64,000 nt of DNA from Adiantum capillus-veneris (lineage: Eukaryota; Streptophyta; Polypodiopsida; Polypodiales; Pteridaceae). Positions 32,070-44,117 of the stretch are shown in pieces. Made by a program: the position numbers and the translations under genes. The DNA lies in the NCBI GenBank assembly GCA_014529385.2, contig CM043960.1, positions 26,553,896 to 26,617,895 on the forward strand. The letters run 5' to 3'. Each line of letters opens with the position of its first letter. The stretch's first letter is position 1. Under the pieces are notes generated by a model. That model searched no databases. It was not told the origin of the DNA and saw only the letters and a program-made list of their open reading frames with translations.

Positions 32070-32890
32070 ATGAGTCCAAAACACTACTTGACAACATGGA
32101 CTATGGTGTTAGAAGGTTATGCACATGAAGGACGAGATTGATTTGTTCTATGATGTTGTCAACTTTCCAAACTTCGGTTTGGAACTAATCAAAACAAGAG
32201 TACATATAGTGCAGATGGCAGACCTAATCTGGTTTGAACTCTTTACACCAGTTGATATTGATCGCCCACTGTTAATGTGCCTTTCACAGTTGAGCACCAT
32301 CCTTCTTGCTTCCACCAGATTTGGATGTATGAAGCGACGAGTGAATTTTGATAGGCTTTGAATTGACACAAGCTGAAATATAAAAATTCCCGCTTCTTCC
32401 TAAAGTTCCTCCACCCAAATAGTCACAAGCCTATCTCCTTCATCCTCCATTGTCATCTCTTGCAGCGGGTTAAGAGTAGGAGATGCCTAGCATCGTTGAT
32501 GCAAGGTGCATCAACGACAGACATTCAATCGCGCAGTGAGTAAGCATTATCATTCTGTGATTTTTGATATTTTTGACACTGTGAATGCAGTTAATGAACA
32601 CACTGAGAATTGCACGCTGCCGTGGGAATGGCACATTCCCTCGTATTATAAAAATTGGGGAGGACTGTGCAAACTCCCTCGTGCAAGGAAACTTGCATGT
32701 TTTGTTTTTCTTTGAAACATAAAAATGGAACAACAAACAATTAATGACATTGACATCTTGTATGATTACGAACATTGAGCTTGACAAACCTCTAACCCTC
32801 CTCGTGGTTTTTTGCAAGGTACCCCTCTGAAGCACTACGATCGATTTCTCATTCTTTTGAGGTACACCTCTAAACCACGCAATCGGTGGC
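32070..32890. other. Unassigned sequence
   Basis: Small open frames only (32119-32361, 32506-32715); none is recognised. Confidence 0.4.

Positions 32891-32896
<6 letters not shown>

Positions 32897-32939
<43 letters not shown>
32897..32939. repeat. (TC)n microsatellite
   Basis: A TC tract of about 43 bp, 70 bp before the phosphoglycerate mutase fragment. Confidence 0.95.
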
Positions 32940-32942
<3 letters not shown>

Positions 32943-33006
32943 CTTTCATAAAATTTTTCACTTGAGAAGTATTGAAATAGCATATATAGTTTCCAATATT
33001 TTCCTC

Positions 33007-34183
33007 GAGAAAGATTTAGAAGAGTTACAACAACAAGGAGTGGATGCCTCACTGGCATCTGGAGGGGAGCGTATGCATGTAACTATGGATCGCTATGAGG
33101 TACCTTGTGATTACCAAATACCGATAGTTGCCTTTTGTTTGAAAGAGCTTGCTAAGATTTCAATATGGGTCTTAATGCATCCATGCAAACACCTTAAGAG
33201 CCAAGACATGATCAATAGGAATTGTCGCTGTTGATTGTTTCACTTTGATTTGGGTCTGCAATGCAGTCTTGAAGGGTTAGTTTTGTTGGGACTTTGTGAA
33301 ATAGAATGACTGGAATGTGGTAAAAAGAGGCTGGGATGCACAAGTTCTGGGAGAAGTTCCTCACAAGTTCAAGAGTGGTATAGAAGCTCTTATGCAATTG
33401 AAGGCAGATAATCCAAAATTTAATGACCTACTGTCCTCCATTTGTGATTGTGGACAAAAATGGCAAATATGTTGGTCTAATTGTTGATGGTGATGCAGTT
33501 GTAACCTTCAAATTTAGAGCATACAGAATGATCATGTTGGCGAAAGCTCTCGAGTATGCAAACTTTGATAACTTTGATATGCGGGTATGCTTCAATATGA
33601 TGGTGAGTTGAAGCTCCCTAGCAAGTACTTGGTGAGCCCTCCCAAAATTGACCACACATTAGGTGAATACTTCTCAAAGAAAGGGCTCCGAACCTTTGCA
33701 TGCAGGTACAGTTGGAAGAGACCTGGCGAGTCAGCTTTCTGTTGTTAATCCTCATGCCAAGGAGGGCTATGCAGTATATTTAGAAATTAATCATTCTGGG
33801 CGCTTCAGACAGCGAGACAATGAAGTTTGGACATGTTACATTCTTCTAGAATGGAAATCGGTCAAGCTTATTTGATAGCAAGCTGGAGACCTATGTGGAG
33901 ATACAGAGTCACCAAGGTATCACTTTTAATGAAAAGGCTGGCATGAAAGCCCTCCAAATTAGTGAGAGAGCCAGGGATGCAATTTTAAGTGGCAAGTATG
34001 ATCAGGTAGACTTCAATAACATTTACAAGTTCATGGTTAAGAATTTTCTTCTTGATTGATGTGGCATCATGCTATTTGTGCTTGTAGGTGCGGGTGAATC
34101 TTCCAAATGGGGACATGGTGGGTCATATAGGTGACATGAAGGCCACAGCTGTGGGGTGTGAAGCTGTTGACAAGGCTGTTAAG
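33007..34183 (+). pseudogene. Fragment of cofactor-independent phosphoglycerate mutase with introns
   Basis: Four consecutive exons of the plant glycolytic enzyme that interconverts 3- and 2-phosphoglycerate are visible: 33007-33099 (GVDASLASGGERMHVTMDRYE), 33305-33705 (DAQVLGE, PPFVIVDKNGKYVG, IVDGDAVVTF, YAGMLQYDGELKLP), 33813-34005 (FGHVTFF, GITFNEKAGMKALQISERA) and 34088-34183 (VRVNLPNGDMVGHIGDMKA). Each junction has GT...AG with matching phase, so it is not a processed copy. Breaks are a frameshift near 33426, loss of about 8 codons near 33575, and TAG at 33847-33849. Exons for both ends of the enzyme are missing. Confidence 0.9.
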
Positions 34184-34189
34184 GTGAGT

Positions 34190-34868
34190 TAAGCAGCTAT
34201 TCTGGTCTCTCTCTTTCTTTATCACCAAAGTGGTAGCTTGGTATCTTGGTTTCCTCTTTGTAACATGTCTCAAGTCCTAGGCTTGTCATAAAGTTCTTTG
34301 CCACACAAAACTACATGTGCATAGTTCAAAATATTACAATATCCAAAAGGACGGTACACTCCCAAGCTACATAGTTGATGTCCTAAGAGAGGCATAAAAA
34401 AATAGCTGTTCTCAAATTGGATCAGAAACACCTCAAGGCAAGGCTTGAATAACATCGTCAATTTGAGAAATAAGTCTCTCAGCATTGGCAATTTGTCCGA
34501 CCATCTTGGCATCTACAACTCTACTGTCGATTATCATTCGTTTGACTCTATCGTGCTGATTGTTGATATTGTAGAGTCGACACTTCTTGAGCTTCAACTT
34601 GTCTGCAAGTTCAAGCCAGAAAAAAGAACTCTCGTACATGGACTTTGGTAAGCTTGATCAAACAATTTGTTGCATCTCTCCCTCCAAAAGCTGATTTATG
34701 GAATTCCCTAAGACTAACCGACTCCAATAGGGAACAAAGCCCAAAGAGGGAATAAAGGCCGAACCTTTGAACAGATGAGGAATGTCATCTTCCTACCATT
34801 GACACCTAGGGAATTTGCCTTTTGAGACACCGATACTCTTAGCTTTTTGACTTGTTCAAATGGCTTTT

Positions 34869-34918
<50 letters not shown>

Positions 34919-35540
34919 TACAAATTCTGATGCTTTTACTGTGAAAACAACAGAGCATAGTTCATACTAAACTTCAAGAATTCAAACTTGATGGTTTGTA
35001 GTACGTGGTAGACTTTTTATTGAGCATCATGAACACATTTATATTTGTGATGAATTAGATTGGAAAGAATTCACCTTCGGATTTTGAAACTGCTTCTCAC
35101 ATTTTTAGCCATGACCTATACCTACATACATTCCACTCCAACCATAGTGTGGGCTCTCCACTGTGTCTCGTCACATAATCCTTGAGAACTGAGAGTCACT
35201 TATCCATATAGTTCATCACATGTATCTTTTGGTCCCATACATCATATTTGACCACCCAAAACGATAATAAAAAATCACATGTACCTTTGGTCCTACAGGT
35301 CATATTTGTCCATCCAGGACGATAATAAAAAATACACATCTCTCTCTCTCTCTCCCCCCGCCCCCCAAGTTTTTGTCTTCTAGAGGTTCTTGTTTTTGTT
35401 AGACTCTGCGGCTAACAAAGCACTCTAGTTAAAGGTTTCTTGGGATAGTTTCCTACGACGTTAAAACTTTCTTCTTCTTCTTCTCCTTCTAACACACGCA
35501 CACCAATTGATTTGGAATTTTACTACTAGGCCTACTCGCG
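34190..35540. other. Region upstream of the glycosylase gene
   Basis: It contains a (TC)n tract at 34871-34915, a shorter one at 35339-35355, and a run resembling a TTC repeat near 35470-35490. One minus-strand open frame (34433-34639, with DKLKLKKCRLYNI) is not recognised. The promoter of the downstream gene should lie near its right end, but I see no clear TATA box. Confidence 0.4.
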
Positions 35541-35549
35541 ACTCAATCC

Positions 35550-35912
35550 ATGGGTACTGCGGCCAATGCAGGATGCTGGATTGGCAACGAAGAGGGATGC
35601 GTGTGTCTTGCCGTGCCCGTGCCTCACGACTTCTCGCTCCAGAAAGCTGTCTGCAGCTATGGCTTCTTCATGATGGCTCCCAACTCTTGGGTCTTCTCTA
35701 CTGCAACAAACAGCTGCCTGGAGCGCCCCCTTCGCCTCCCGGATGGCCGCGCAGTGTCCACAAAAATCTTTGAGTCGGGTTGCAAGCTCCATATTTGCGT
35801 TCTTGGCGTCCAGCTTATCAGCGAGGCCGAGAAGAACCACATTTCGGTGCTTTCCACCTCCACGCACGCGCACACACTTTTTTTTTTTTTTGTAAATCAT
35901 GCGCGTGCACGT

Positions 35913-35958
<46 letters not shown>

Positions 35959-38900
35959 ATTCTGGCTGTGCAGACAAGTGTACACATTTGGATAATATAA
36001 TATGGATGCACAGATTTTTGGTATATGCCATTACAAACATGGGTTTTTGTTCTATTCACGCATCAAAGTACACTTAACTGCTCATCATTATGCAAGAATG
36101 CAATTTTCTTGTTTCTTGATATATTTCAGGCTCAGGTGTCGAGAATGCTGCGGCTCTCTGAGACGGAATCCTGTGCCATAGCTGCCTTCCATGCCCTTCA
36201 TCTACAAGCAAAAGAGGATGGATTTGGGAGGCTGTTTCGGTCACCGACTTTGTTTGAAGATATGATTAAAAGTCTCTTATTATGCAACTGTGGGTAATGC
36301 TCTATTTCCTTGAGCATTATCATGTTTTGAAGATTACTTGGCTTCTCTTAAGCCTTATCATATTTTCAAGATTACTTGGCTTCGCTAGGTTTATCATTTG
36401 CACAACCCTCGGCGTGTGTTTTTGAGATAGCTGCGTAAAAGAAATATTCGAAAACTGAATCAGAACATGGGAGTAAGGAGTAAGATTTCTCAAGGTGAAG
36501 CTGTGTATTGCAGCCATTAAGTATCCATTGTTACTTCTAGCCTGATTGCTTACTTTGTAATTGTTCAATACAGGTTTCTGTCATTGTTGTGTTTTACTCG
36601 TTCTGCGGCCCTCTTGTAGCTCATAAGTGCGGCTTATATTGAACTTATGATGAACTTTGGTATGGGCTCTAGGCAGTGGCCAGTTGTAGGATTCTCTGCT
36701 ATTACTTGTGGAGCATATTTCAGCCACGGGGTTCTTACTGGCTATCCACTCTTGAGCATCTTAATGATCTGTGCTTCTGCATCAACGATGCAACCTTTAA
36801 GCACCAAGCAAACAAGCCAGTCAGCCTGCAAGGTACAAGTTGTGGGTTCAAGGTTTTCTTTGACGGGGTTCAGAAGTAGTCATGGTTGACCTAGTTTTGT
36901 TAAGGTCTATTGGGTTTTTTCCATTGACACACTCTACAAGCTATATGCCTCTCAATCATTCTTTGGTTAAGTTTCCTCTAGATCTGCCAAGATTGTAGAG
37001 GTGAGAGTTGATATCAAGATACAAAACTGATGTGCCTCATAACTGCTCTTTAAGTTTTCTACGTTGCCTCTCAGAAAGCATGTAATTACTTATTCTGTTA
37101 TATCATTTGTGATTGGAAGCACACAAAAGGTACAGAACTTGGTGAAACCTGCTGAAGGAGTTCTTCTCTTTAACTCTTCTACCAGGGGATTAAAGAAAAT
37201 TTTAAGCCAATGTAGGAAAAAGCCTTGTCTTTCATTAAAAATTGGTGTCTCTTTCTGTTCTTCTAAGGGATCGGAGCATAAGGAATGGGGTAGTTACTTA
37301 TGTAGCTGTCGTGAATTCCCTTAATCAGAAGAGAGAATTTAGTTAGCTTGGTTGCTCCACTATGCTGGAGTTTTTTGTAGTATTTTTCCACAAGCAATGA
37401 TCTAATGGACTCGTCTGGGCATGCAAGTCCTGTGAACAGCCTCAGAAGGGTGTCGGTATACGTTCCCTAGGGTTTTCGAATCTAGGCTTTGGCTTTGGGG
37501 GTGGTAGTAGTATGTCCGTGTGACTCATCAAACATGTGCACGTGACTTCGGGCCCATATGGTCTACTATTAGCTCTAGTCTATGCCTAGTGCACATTGGG
37601 AGTGAACGCCAGGTAAGGTGGTCTCAGTTTTTAAAGCAATTTGGTTGTTGTTCCTCGAAAAGCTAGCCTTGTTGCAGATGCGTTAAGTCGCAAAGGATAG
37701 AGCCAAGAAGGACATATCTTGGCTCTTGAGTCAAGTTCGGCAATCTCCATTCAAGGAGTATCTTTTGAGAGCATGAAGAATCAGTATGCAAATTCCGAGT
37801 TCGGTAAGCAATGGTTGCAGGCTCTTGCTTCCCAAGGACCCAACAACTATCTCATTCGTGAGGGTCTTTTGTATTTTCGTCACCGTCTTTGTGTGTTACC
37901 TTCTCTTAGGCAAGCCATATTGCACGATGCACATGATGCACTCACGGGTGGACATAGAGACATGAATACCACTTTAGAAAAGATAGAAAGATTCTTTTAT
38001 TGGCCTAAAATGTGTCGCTCACCGTGAATCATAGTTACCAGGAACGCGAAACCGGAACGGGAACGGGGAACGAGAATGCGGAACAAAATGCCATTCCTTG
38101 TTACAGGTACTCACGTTTGAAACACGGAACAGGGATTCGGAACGGGAAGTTGGAATGGGAACGGGGAACGGAGACCTGAAAACGGCCATTCCCTGTTACT
38201 ATGCCGTGAATGACCACGGTAGAGGCATGCTTTGAATGGCTCTTTTTTGAACTGTTTAGCTGTGAACTGGGAGATGCAACTGGGGTGCGGTTCTTATCTC
38301 CTTTCAAAACATAAGAGTAAGAGATTGATGACAAAGAAGGGATACATTGCTCACCGTGAATGACCACGGGAGAGGCACCCTTGAGAGTAATAGTGAGAGT
38401 GTTTTCTTCCCGATTACCTTGTGGATCAATCTCACGAAACCACTTAATGCCGAAAATAATATCACATCAGAGAGAAAGGAGAAACTACAAACTTGCAATG
38501 AAAACATGCGTGACTCGCACAAAGTGGCACATTTAGACATTCATGCGTGATGGAAGGGAACATGCCAGGAGAAAATTCAAAAACTGTTGTGGGGTTTGCT
38601 AGAACAACTTCTAAACACGCTCTCTTTACAAGAGAATCACTAATCACAACATGCATACTACCAGAATCAAACAAGATCTCGATGTGCTGACCATTCACAT
38701 GACCATACACTTAATAAGAGACTCATCTGGAGGATCATTAGAAACTTTGGGCGCACTACTTGGCTCATTATGACACTAATAGAAGATGTGGGTTCTATGG
38801 GTTCTTCTTAGGTGATTCCTTAGAAAATCTCTTTTCATGTGACCTTCAATGTGACACTAAAAACATCTTCCTTCTTTTCCATGCTTGGTTTGTTTTTCAA

Positions 38901-41775
38901 GACTTAGCCAACCTTCTCCTATTCCTTGCGTAGATTTTTCATCAGGTATCAGCCTAGGGGTTTCCTAAGTTTTAGCTTTTCCTTTATTATCATTGTTAGG
39001 TGAGAAGAAGAGGTGTTGTGGTTCTTACGATTTTTCTTACCATTCTGTTGGTTTTGAGGGTTGTACAGGATACTTGACTTCTTCTCCTTTGGCTTACTTT
39101 TGTTGTGCTTCATTTCTTGCACCAAACTGGCTATCCATGAGAGTGTATGTTTGACTTGTGGGAATGATGACCCTTCGGGTCACCTTTATAATGTAGGTGA
39201 CCTGGGTCGAGCAGTTCAAGGCCCAGAAGACACCCATGACTTGGTAAAAGGTTGGCTAAACGTCACATAATAATAAGTTTAGGAATCTACTAAGAAGAGG
39301 TGCTTTCTATGCAGATACTACTAGGCTTGGTAGTAATGCTAGACTATGGGAACACTCTTAGTGCCTACACCTAGAGACACTGGTGGTGCTCATGTGCAAT
39401 CAGAGGGTATGCAACTACTCTAAAGTGTCAGGACATACACGTCCTGCGTACAGGCTCACAAGGGTGCCGAAACATTGCCTAGGCTGTCCTAGACCCTAGG
39501 AGGAGGAGTAAACTTGTCCACATGCACATAGGGTTAGATGCGCACGTGACGATAGCCAGACATGCTTGGCATAGCTCCATACCATGTGACCATGCATCCC
39601 TACTATGTAGGTGCCAAACATCCCGATTCCCTATGCTTATACGGCCCATGAGCACGTGTGCCCGTGCCATATTGCCAAGGATGCATCTGGACCTCATATG
39701 GTCCGTATGCACTTGTACCAGCACCATAAGGTATTTTCCTTGGTTCACAGGTCGCCAATGCTGCATTAGAGATTTGAGACACTGCATAATCAGCTGTGGA
39801 CAGCCTCGTCCATTATGGATGCGTTGATTAATCTTACTTTAGAGGTAGCTGAGGGTGTATGGACTTTGATTCTCTCCCCCTTTTGGTGATAGGCCAGATT
39901 TTGTCAGTGTGAGCCACACTTCTTTTGATGTGGATATGAGGGTTCAGCCTATTCTGTTGTTGGATATGCTGTTCAGCCACGGGTCAATTTTGGGAGTGTC
40001 TTGAAGGATGTGATTTAAGGGGGATTGCCTCGCTTGGCGGCCACAGATTGTCCCAGGCCGATTTATGGAGTGTTGTATGGGACTTTTTCTCTTCGGTCCC
40101 TTTTTAGCCTTGTCTACATGCATTACTTCTCCTTCTACCGATCCTTAGGTTTTTCCCTTGGCTTGTGTATCATGTATTAAAATGGGGGTTTTCACCTTTG
40201 GTTGTATCTAGATTTGGCTACGACTGTTTTATGTGACTGGCATTTTGCGTTTCATGTAATAAAAGGGTACAAGCCTATCTTTTTCCTAGCATAAGCAAGC
40301 TTGCCATGTTTCGGTGTTCGTAAAAGGGTTCCATTTTTTCTTGGGGAATTACTACAGCTCCTAAGAAGATTTTCAGCAATGAGAATGGCTAGATTATCTC
40401 TGGCTGAATTCCCATTACCTTGTCCTGGGCAGTTGGAATCCTGAATTCAGAGCATTACATTTCACTCCTTAAAATTTAGTCAGAGCTTATGTTTACTCGA
40501 TGTATAATATGAAGGGGCAAAATTTGCCCAACTTTGTCATTTACTGTGGTACCACAGCATTAATGAGTCCTTTGAACTTTACGGCTTTTGAATAGTTTGC
40601 CAATGTAAATACGGGTTTTGTTTTTGTTGCTTCTCATTGTTCGTCCTCTGAAATGTGGCATGGTTGTGCATGTTATTTGCACAGCAAGGATTTCTAACTC
40701 GTTTGTAATGGGTATCGATTGTGCTGTGAAGATGGAGCAGAACTCTAACGATGGCTAGAGCATTGTGTGAGCTTCAGGCAGAACTTAAGGGCCCTCCCTT
40801 AGGATACCGTGACAAGAGTGCTGATCAATTGCCATGGCCGGTTACTCCAGAATCAAGGGAAGTGAAGAGAAAGCGCACCTCAAAGAAAAGAAGGTATTCT
40901 ACGGCACGCAGGTTATTGAAGCTCGATGAGACATGTCAAGAAAGGACATCGCATCAAGAAGTGGTTGGCAGGAGTCCCCTGTATCAAGAAGAAAATGTGT
41001 CTGCGAGAATGGATGCAGACCTATGTGGAGGTAATGCTCCATTGTCTGACCTCAGGGCTGCACCTTGTCAAGCTGTTGGGGCTTTTCCAACTCCGGAAGA
41101 GCTATGTGATTTAGATGCAAAATTCCTTGCAAAGCGCTGTGGTCTAGGGTACCGAGCACAGAGCATAGTGAAGCTTGCCAAAGACATTTGTGATGGAGTT
41201 GTTGATTTGCAATCACTGGAAAATGCAGAAACAGACCCATCACTTAGATTGGATGCCAGAAAACAGTTACTGCAAATTCACGGGTTTGGGCCTTTTACAA
41301 GTGCAAATATCCTAATGTGCATGGGAGAATATGGGATTATTCCGGCGGACACAGAGACAGTCAGACACTTAAAGCAGGTGCATTTTTCTAACTATGCCTT
41401 TGAGGGGCCAGAGAGGTATTGATGAGTCTGTCTATTTCAGTCGTAAGCAATGGGGTGTGTGCATATGCAGGTACATGGCAGGTCAAAGTGTACTTCTGCT
41501 AGTGTATCCGATGATGTTGCAACGTTGTATGCCCCTTTTGCACCGTATCAGTTTTTGTCCTATTGGTAAGCGTAGCTAATCTTTTTTAGGGCACTCCTCA
41601 ATGATCCTATTATTCACAAATGGTAATCGACAGGTTTGAGCTTTGGGCCTCGTATGAACAGAAATTTGGAAGGTTGGGCTGCATGGATCCCCGTTGCTAT
41701 GACCTTTTCACTGGTCGGAACATGAGAAAAAGAACAGGAAACACTCTAGAAAGTAACCGTATCTTGGACAGTTAG
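35550..41775 (+). CDS. HhH-GPD DNA glycosylase family protein (five exons)
   Basis: Exons are 35550-35846, 36130-36293, 40732-41377, 41471-41565 and 41634-41775. All four introns are GT...AG, phases agree, and the total is 1344 bp (447 residues plus stop TAG). It resembles plant base-excision-repair glycosylases of the HhH-GPD superfamily, which remove damaged bases from DNA, probably in the nucleus. Exon 1 has the N-terminal block VCSYGFFMMAPNSW; exon 2 has GFGRLFRSPTLFEDMIKSLL; a basic run KRKRTSKKRR (about 199-208) could be a nuclear signal. The helix-hairpin-helix and GPD loop are IHGFGPFTSANILMCMGEYG, and IIPADTET holds the likely catalytic Asp, about D360. Exons 4-5 give YAPFAPYQFLSYW and FELWASYEQKFG, the expected C-terminus. 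The start ATG opens the conserved region. Substrate is not predictable from this. Confidence 0.9.
35847..36129 (+). other. Intron 1 of the glycosylase gene, with T-run and (CA)n
   Basis: A 283-bp intron, GTGCTT...TTTCAG. It contains T(13) at 35879-35891 and (CA)n at 35913-35956. Open frames through the CA repeat are spurious. Confidence 0.8.
37640..38016 (+). pseudogene. Ty3 RNase H end and integrase zinc-finger fragment
   Basis: Plus-strand sequence reads PRKASLVADALSRKG (the RNase H end), a TAG near 37698, then an HHCC finger region: LIREGLLYFRHRLCVLPSLR, ILHDAHDALTGGHRDMNTTL and FFYWPKM. It ends abruptly at about 38016. It lies in sense orientation within intron 2. Confidence 0.85.
38030..38203. 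mobile_element. hAT-like MITE
   Basis: 174 bp with imperfect terminal inverted repeats (CATAGTTACCAGGAAC and the complement of CATAGTAACAGGGAATGG). The 8-bp target-site duplication CCGTGAAT lies at 38022-38029 and 38204-38211, the length typical of hAT elements. The interior is rich in GGAACGGGAAC-type repeats and codes for nothing. Confidence 0.85.
38212..39150 (-). pseudogene. Ty3 gag-protease fragment
   Basis: On the minus strand a zinc knuckle (C-F-stop-CHIEGHMKRDF, near 38830-38870) is followed by a protease with IEILFDSGSMHVVISDSLV (38710-38462), and then, after a 1-base shift near 38460, IIFGIKWF and VVIHGEQCIPSLSSISY. The D-S-G triplet is present, but a stop sits inside the knuckle. 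It lies in intron 2, antisense to the gene. A relative is found at 44.5-46.4 kb. Confidence 0.8.
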
Positions 41776-43750
41776 CGGTTGAGTGTCCGGGTGCCCAATA
41801 TTACTGCCGCTTGATTCGGGAAAATATTTTACGTGTTTGTTGATGCTTCAGATATTGTAATTGGTAGTTTGCAATTACTTCTACTGACATCTACATCGAC
41901 TAGGCTTCTTCACCAGCAATGCAAATGCAACTCAGTACAATTGGTAGCTCTCCAGTGCTTATTGAACGGCGCATGCATGTGCAAACCCGTGTTTGCTTGC
42001 ATGCGCTTTGATTTGTCCAGAGAAGCCCTGTAATTCCTCTTTTGCGCAGTAGATGCTGCAATGTGTGGTTGTAAGTATATTTGCAAGTGAGTGAGAACAA
42101 TGAAAAGATGGAAGGTAAGAATTTGAAAATAATTTGAAGTGCATGGGGAGCGCTATGGGCCCACCCATCACAATGAAATTAAGATGTGCATGACTCTGTA
42201 TGCCAACACGAGCAAGCTTTTGCTATCAATGTGTAATGCTCTTCTAAGATTGATATACGGTTAACAGTAGTTTGGTGCCAAATAGGATGCTTAGGTGTCC
42301 TTTGTTCAAGGTGTTGTATAGAATGCCATCTGCATCTCAAGAAATCCTTATGGGGCACTTATCGAATATTTGTGGAAATTGTCTCCCTAGACTTTAAACT
42401 TACCGTACATCCTAAGAGTGCCCTAACAAAGCTGCATCCCTTGGTTTTGAAGAGTAGCTATCCTAAGCTTAAAAAACAAGGAAAATACTCACATTGGCAT
42501 TTGAAACACAACCATGAAATAGAAATGTTAAGCTTTGAAATGAAGGGACCCACCTTCATATGTCTTTTGACTTTCCACCTTCACTTGTCTTTTCATTTTT
42601 TAAACTCATCTTTCACTTACACACTTAATATGTTTTAAAAGACTTTATTTTTTCGAGATGGAGGATACCTAATAGTTTATTGCATCTGTATAAAACCACA
42701 ATCTCACCTATACCTGGTTGTCAAATCAAGGAGAAGCTCAAGGAGGAGCTGCTAGTAGTAGGACAACTTCTCAATTGCATTATCATCTAAGAGGAGCTTC
42801 TGTCTTTTGAACTTTTATATCTTAAAGGGGTTGGTTGTAATCTACTTCAAGTTTTTCACAAAGAGCCCCTTGGATTTGCATTTAGGGGGAAGGAGGATTG
42901 ACATCTAGGCCTTTGAAGGAGGTGCCAAGATGTCCCATATTTGCATTTCCATCACAACATTGGGGCCTTTGACTTGAACTCTTTAGTGTTGGAGAGGAGC
43001 GTGCTCAACTTTTGTGCTTGAGGTCAGGCTACGCGGTTGTGTCTTCCACCTTGAGTAACCCCTTGAATCTATATCTTTGGGATCAAGGGAGCTGATGGTA
43101 CGGCTATGCTTTCAACTCGTCGAGAAGCCTATAGTATCTACTTTTTCAATCCATAAAGAAAATTTAGATTTGTGTTTCTTTCAACTCCACCAAGATTCGT
43201 CTAATCTGGTTGTGTTTTTCAGCCTTGGACAAGAGCCATGCTTTTAAGCATATTTTGACACTTGAGGGGGTTGTATGGTGCTACATTTTCAGTTGGTACA
43301 TTCTTGGATTTGTGGTGGCAGAATTTGGATGTGGAAATCTTGTCGTGCTGCATTTAGAGTTTTAGTAGGGTTATTTGTCATGCACTTATCTAGAATGGAA
43401 ATTTTTATGTCTTGGTACAGTGACACACTATACACCTCGACATGGTATGAGAGTATATATGTGTCCATGTTTGTTGTATGCTTTAGAACTCAAGAAGGGG
43501 CTTGGAGGACTTTTATCTAGCAATAAGATGGGCTCTTTGGTGTAGAATGTTTGAACTAAATTCAAGCACTCTCCAAAGGTTATGGGTTCGACATGTAGGA
43601 AATGTCAGCATGGGTTGGAGTCATAGCCAATCCACCAAGAAGTGCTTAGTAGGTAGAAGGGTAATTGAAGTCCTCAAACGGATTGCTGTTTCGTTGAAAC
43701 ACACTTGACTATTTGGTATAGAACGTTCAAACTAAATTCAAACACTCCCC
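41776..43750. other. Downstream of the glycosylase gene; unassigned
   Basis: The first few hundred bases may be the 3' UTR. The rest has only small open frames. A GGAGGTGCCAAGATGTCC block near 42920 recurs in the tandem repeat at 43.75-44.12 kb, so part of the region is old repeat. Confidence 0.4.
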
Positions 43751-43753
43751 AAA

Positions 43754-44117
43754 GGTGACTTGCAACTACACTCATTGAAGACATTCTCTCTTGTGTTTTT
43801 GTGTCTTGAGGAAGTTGTGGCGATCAACTTTGGTATGCTACAAAGAAGCTATGTTCTTAAATGGGCAGGAGGTGAATGTTTGGATTTTGGGAGGTGGTGC
43901 CAAGATGTCCTATAACTACATTTCTAAGGCAGCAAGGTGACTTGCAACCACATTCAATGAAGAGATTCTCTCGTGTTTTTGTGTCTTGAGGAAGTTGTGG
44001 TGATCAACTTTGGTATGCTACAAAGAAGCTATGTTCTTGAATGGGCAGGAGGAGGTGAATGTTTGGATTTTGGGAGGTGGTGCCAAGAGGTCCTACAACT
44101 ACAGTTCTAAGGTAGCA
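43754..44117. repeat. 182-bp tandem repeat (two units)
   Basis: Unit 1 begins GGTGACTTGCAAC at 43754 and unit 2 at 43936; they are alike over their full length, with a few substitutions and a 3-bp AGG insertion. A partial related block (TTTGGTRTAGAA..GTT..AACTAAATTCAA) at 43536 and 43712 suggests a third, diverged unit. Confidence 0.8.

Larger units (their letters stand above)
36294..40731 (+). other. Intron 2 of the glycosylase gene (4.4 kb, transposon-rich)
   Basis: GTAATG...GTGAAG; the split GGA codon is restored exactly across it. It contains Ty3 debris on both strands and a small hAT-like MITE at 37640-39150. Stretches 36294-37640 and 39150-40731 show no gene I recognise. Confidence 0.8.

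Noticed and set aside
33299-33656. Intact phosphoglycerate mutase gene
   Set aside because: A frameshift, a small deletion, an in-frame stop and missing end exons rule out a functional enzyme.
35532-36059. 175-codon minus-strand frame opposite glycosylase exon 1
   Set aside because: It runs through the CA repeat of intron 1 and mirrors the conserved coding exon on the plus strand.
40751-41422. Glycosylase as a single-exon 223-codon gene
   Set aside because: The open frame reads past a proper 5' splice site at 41378 into intron 3 and lacks the N-terminal exons that join in phase.
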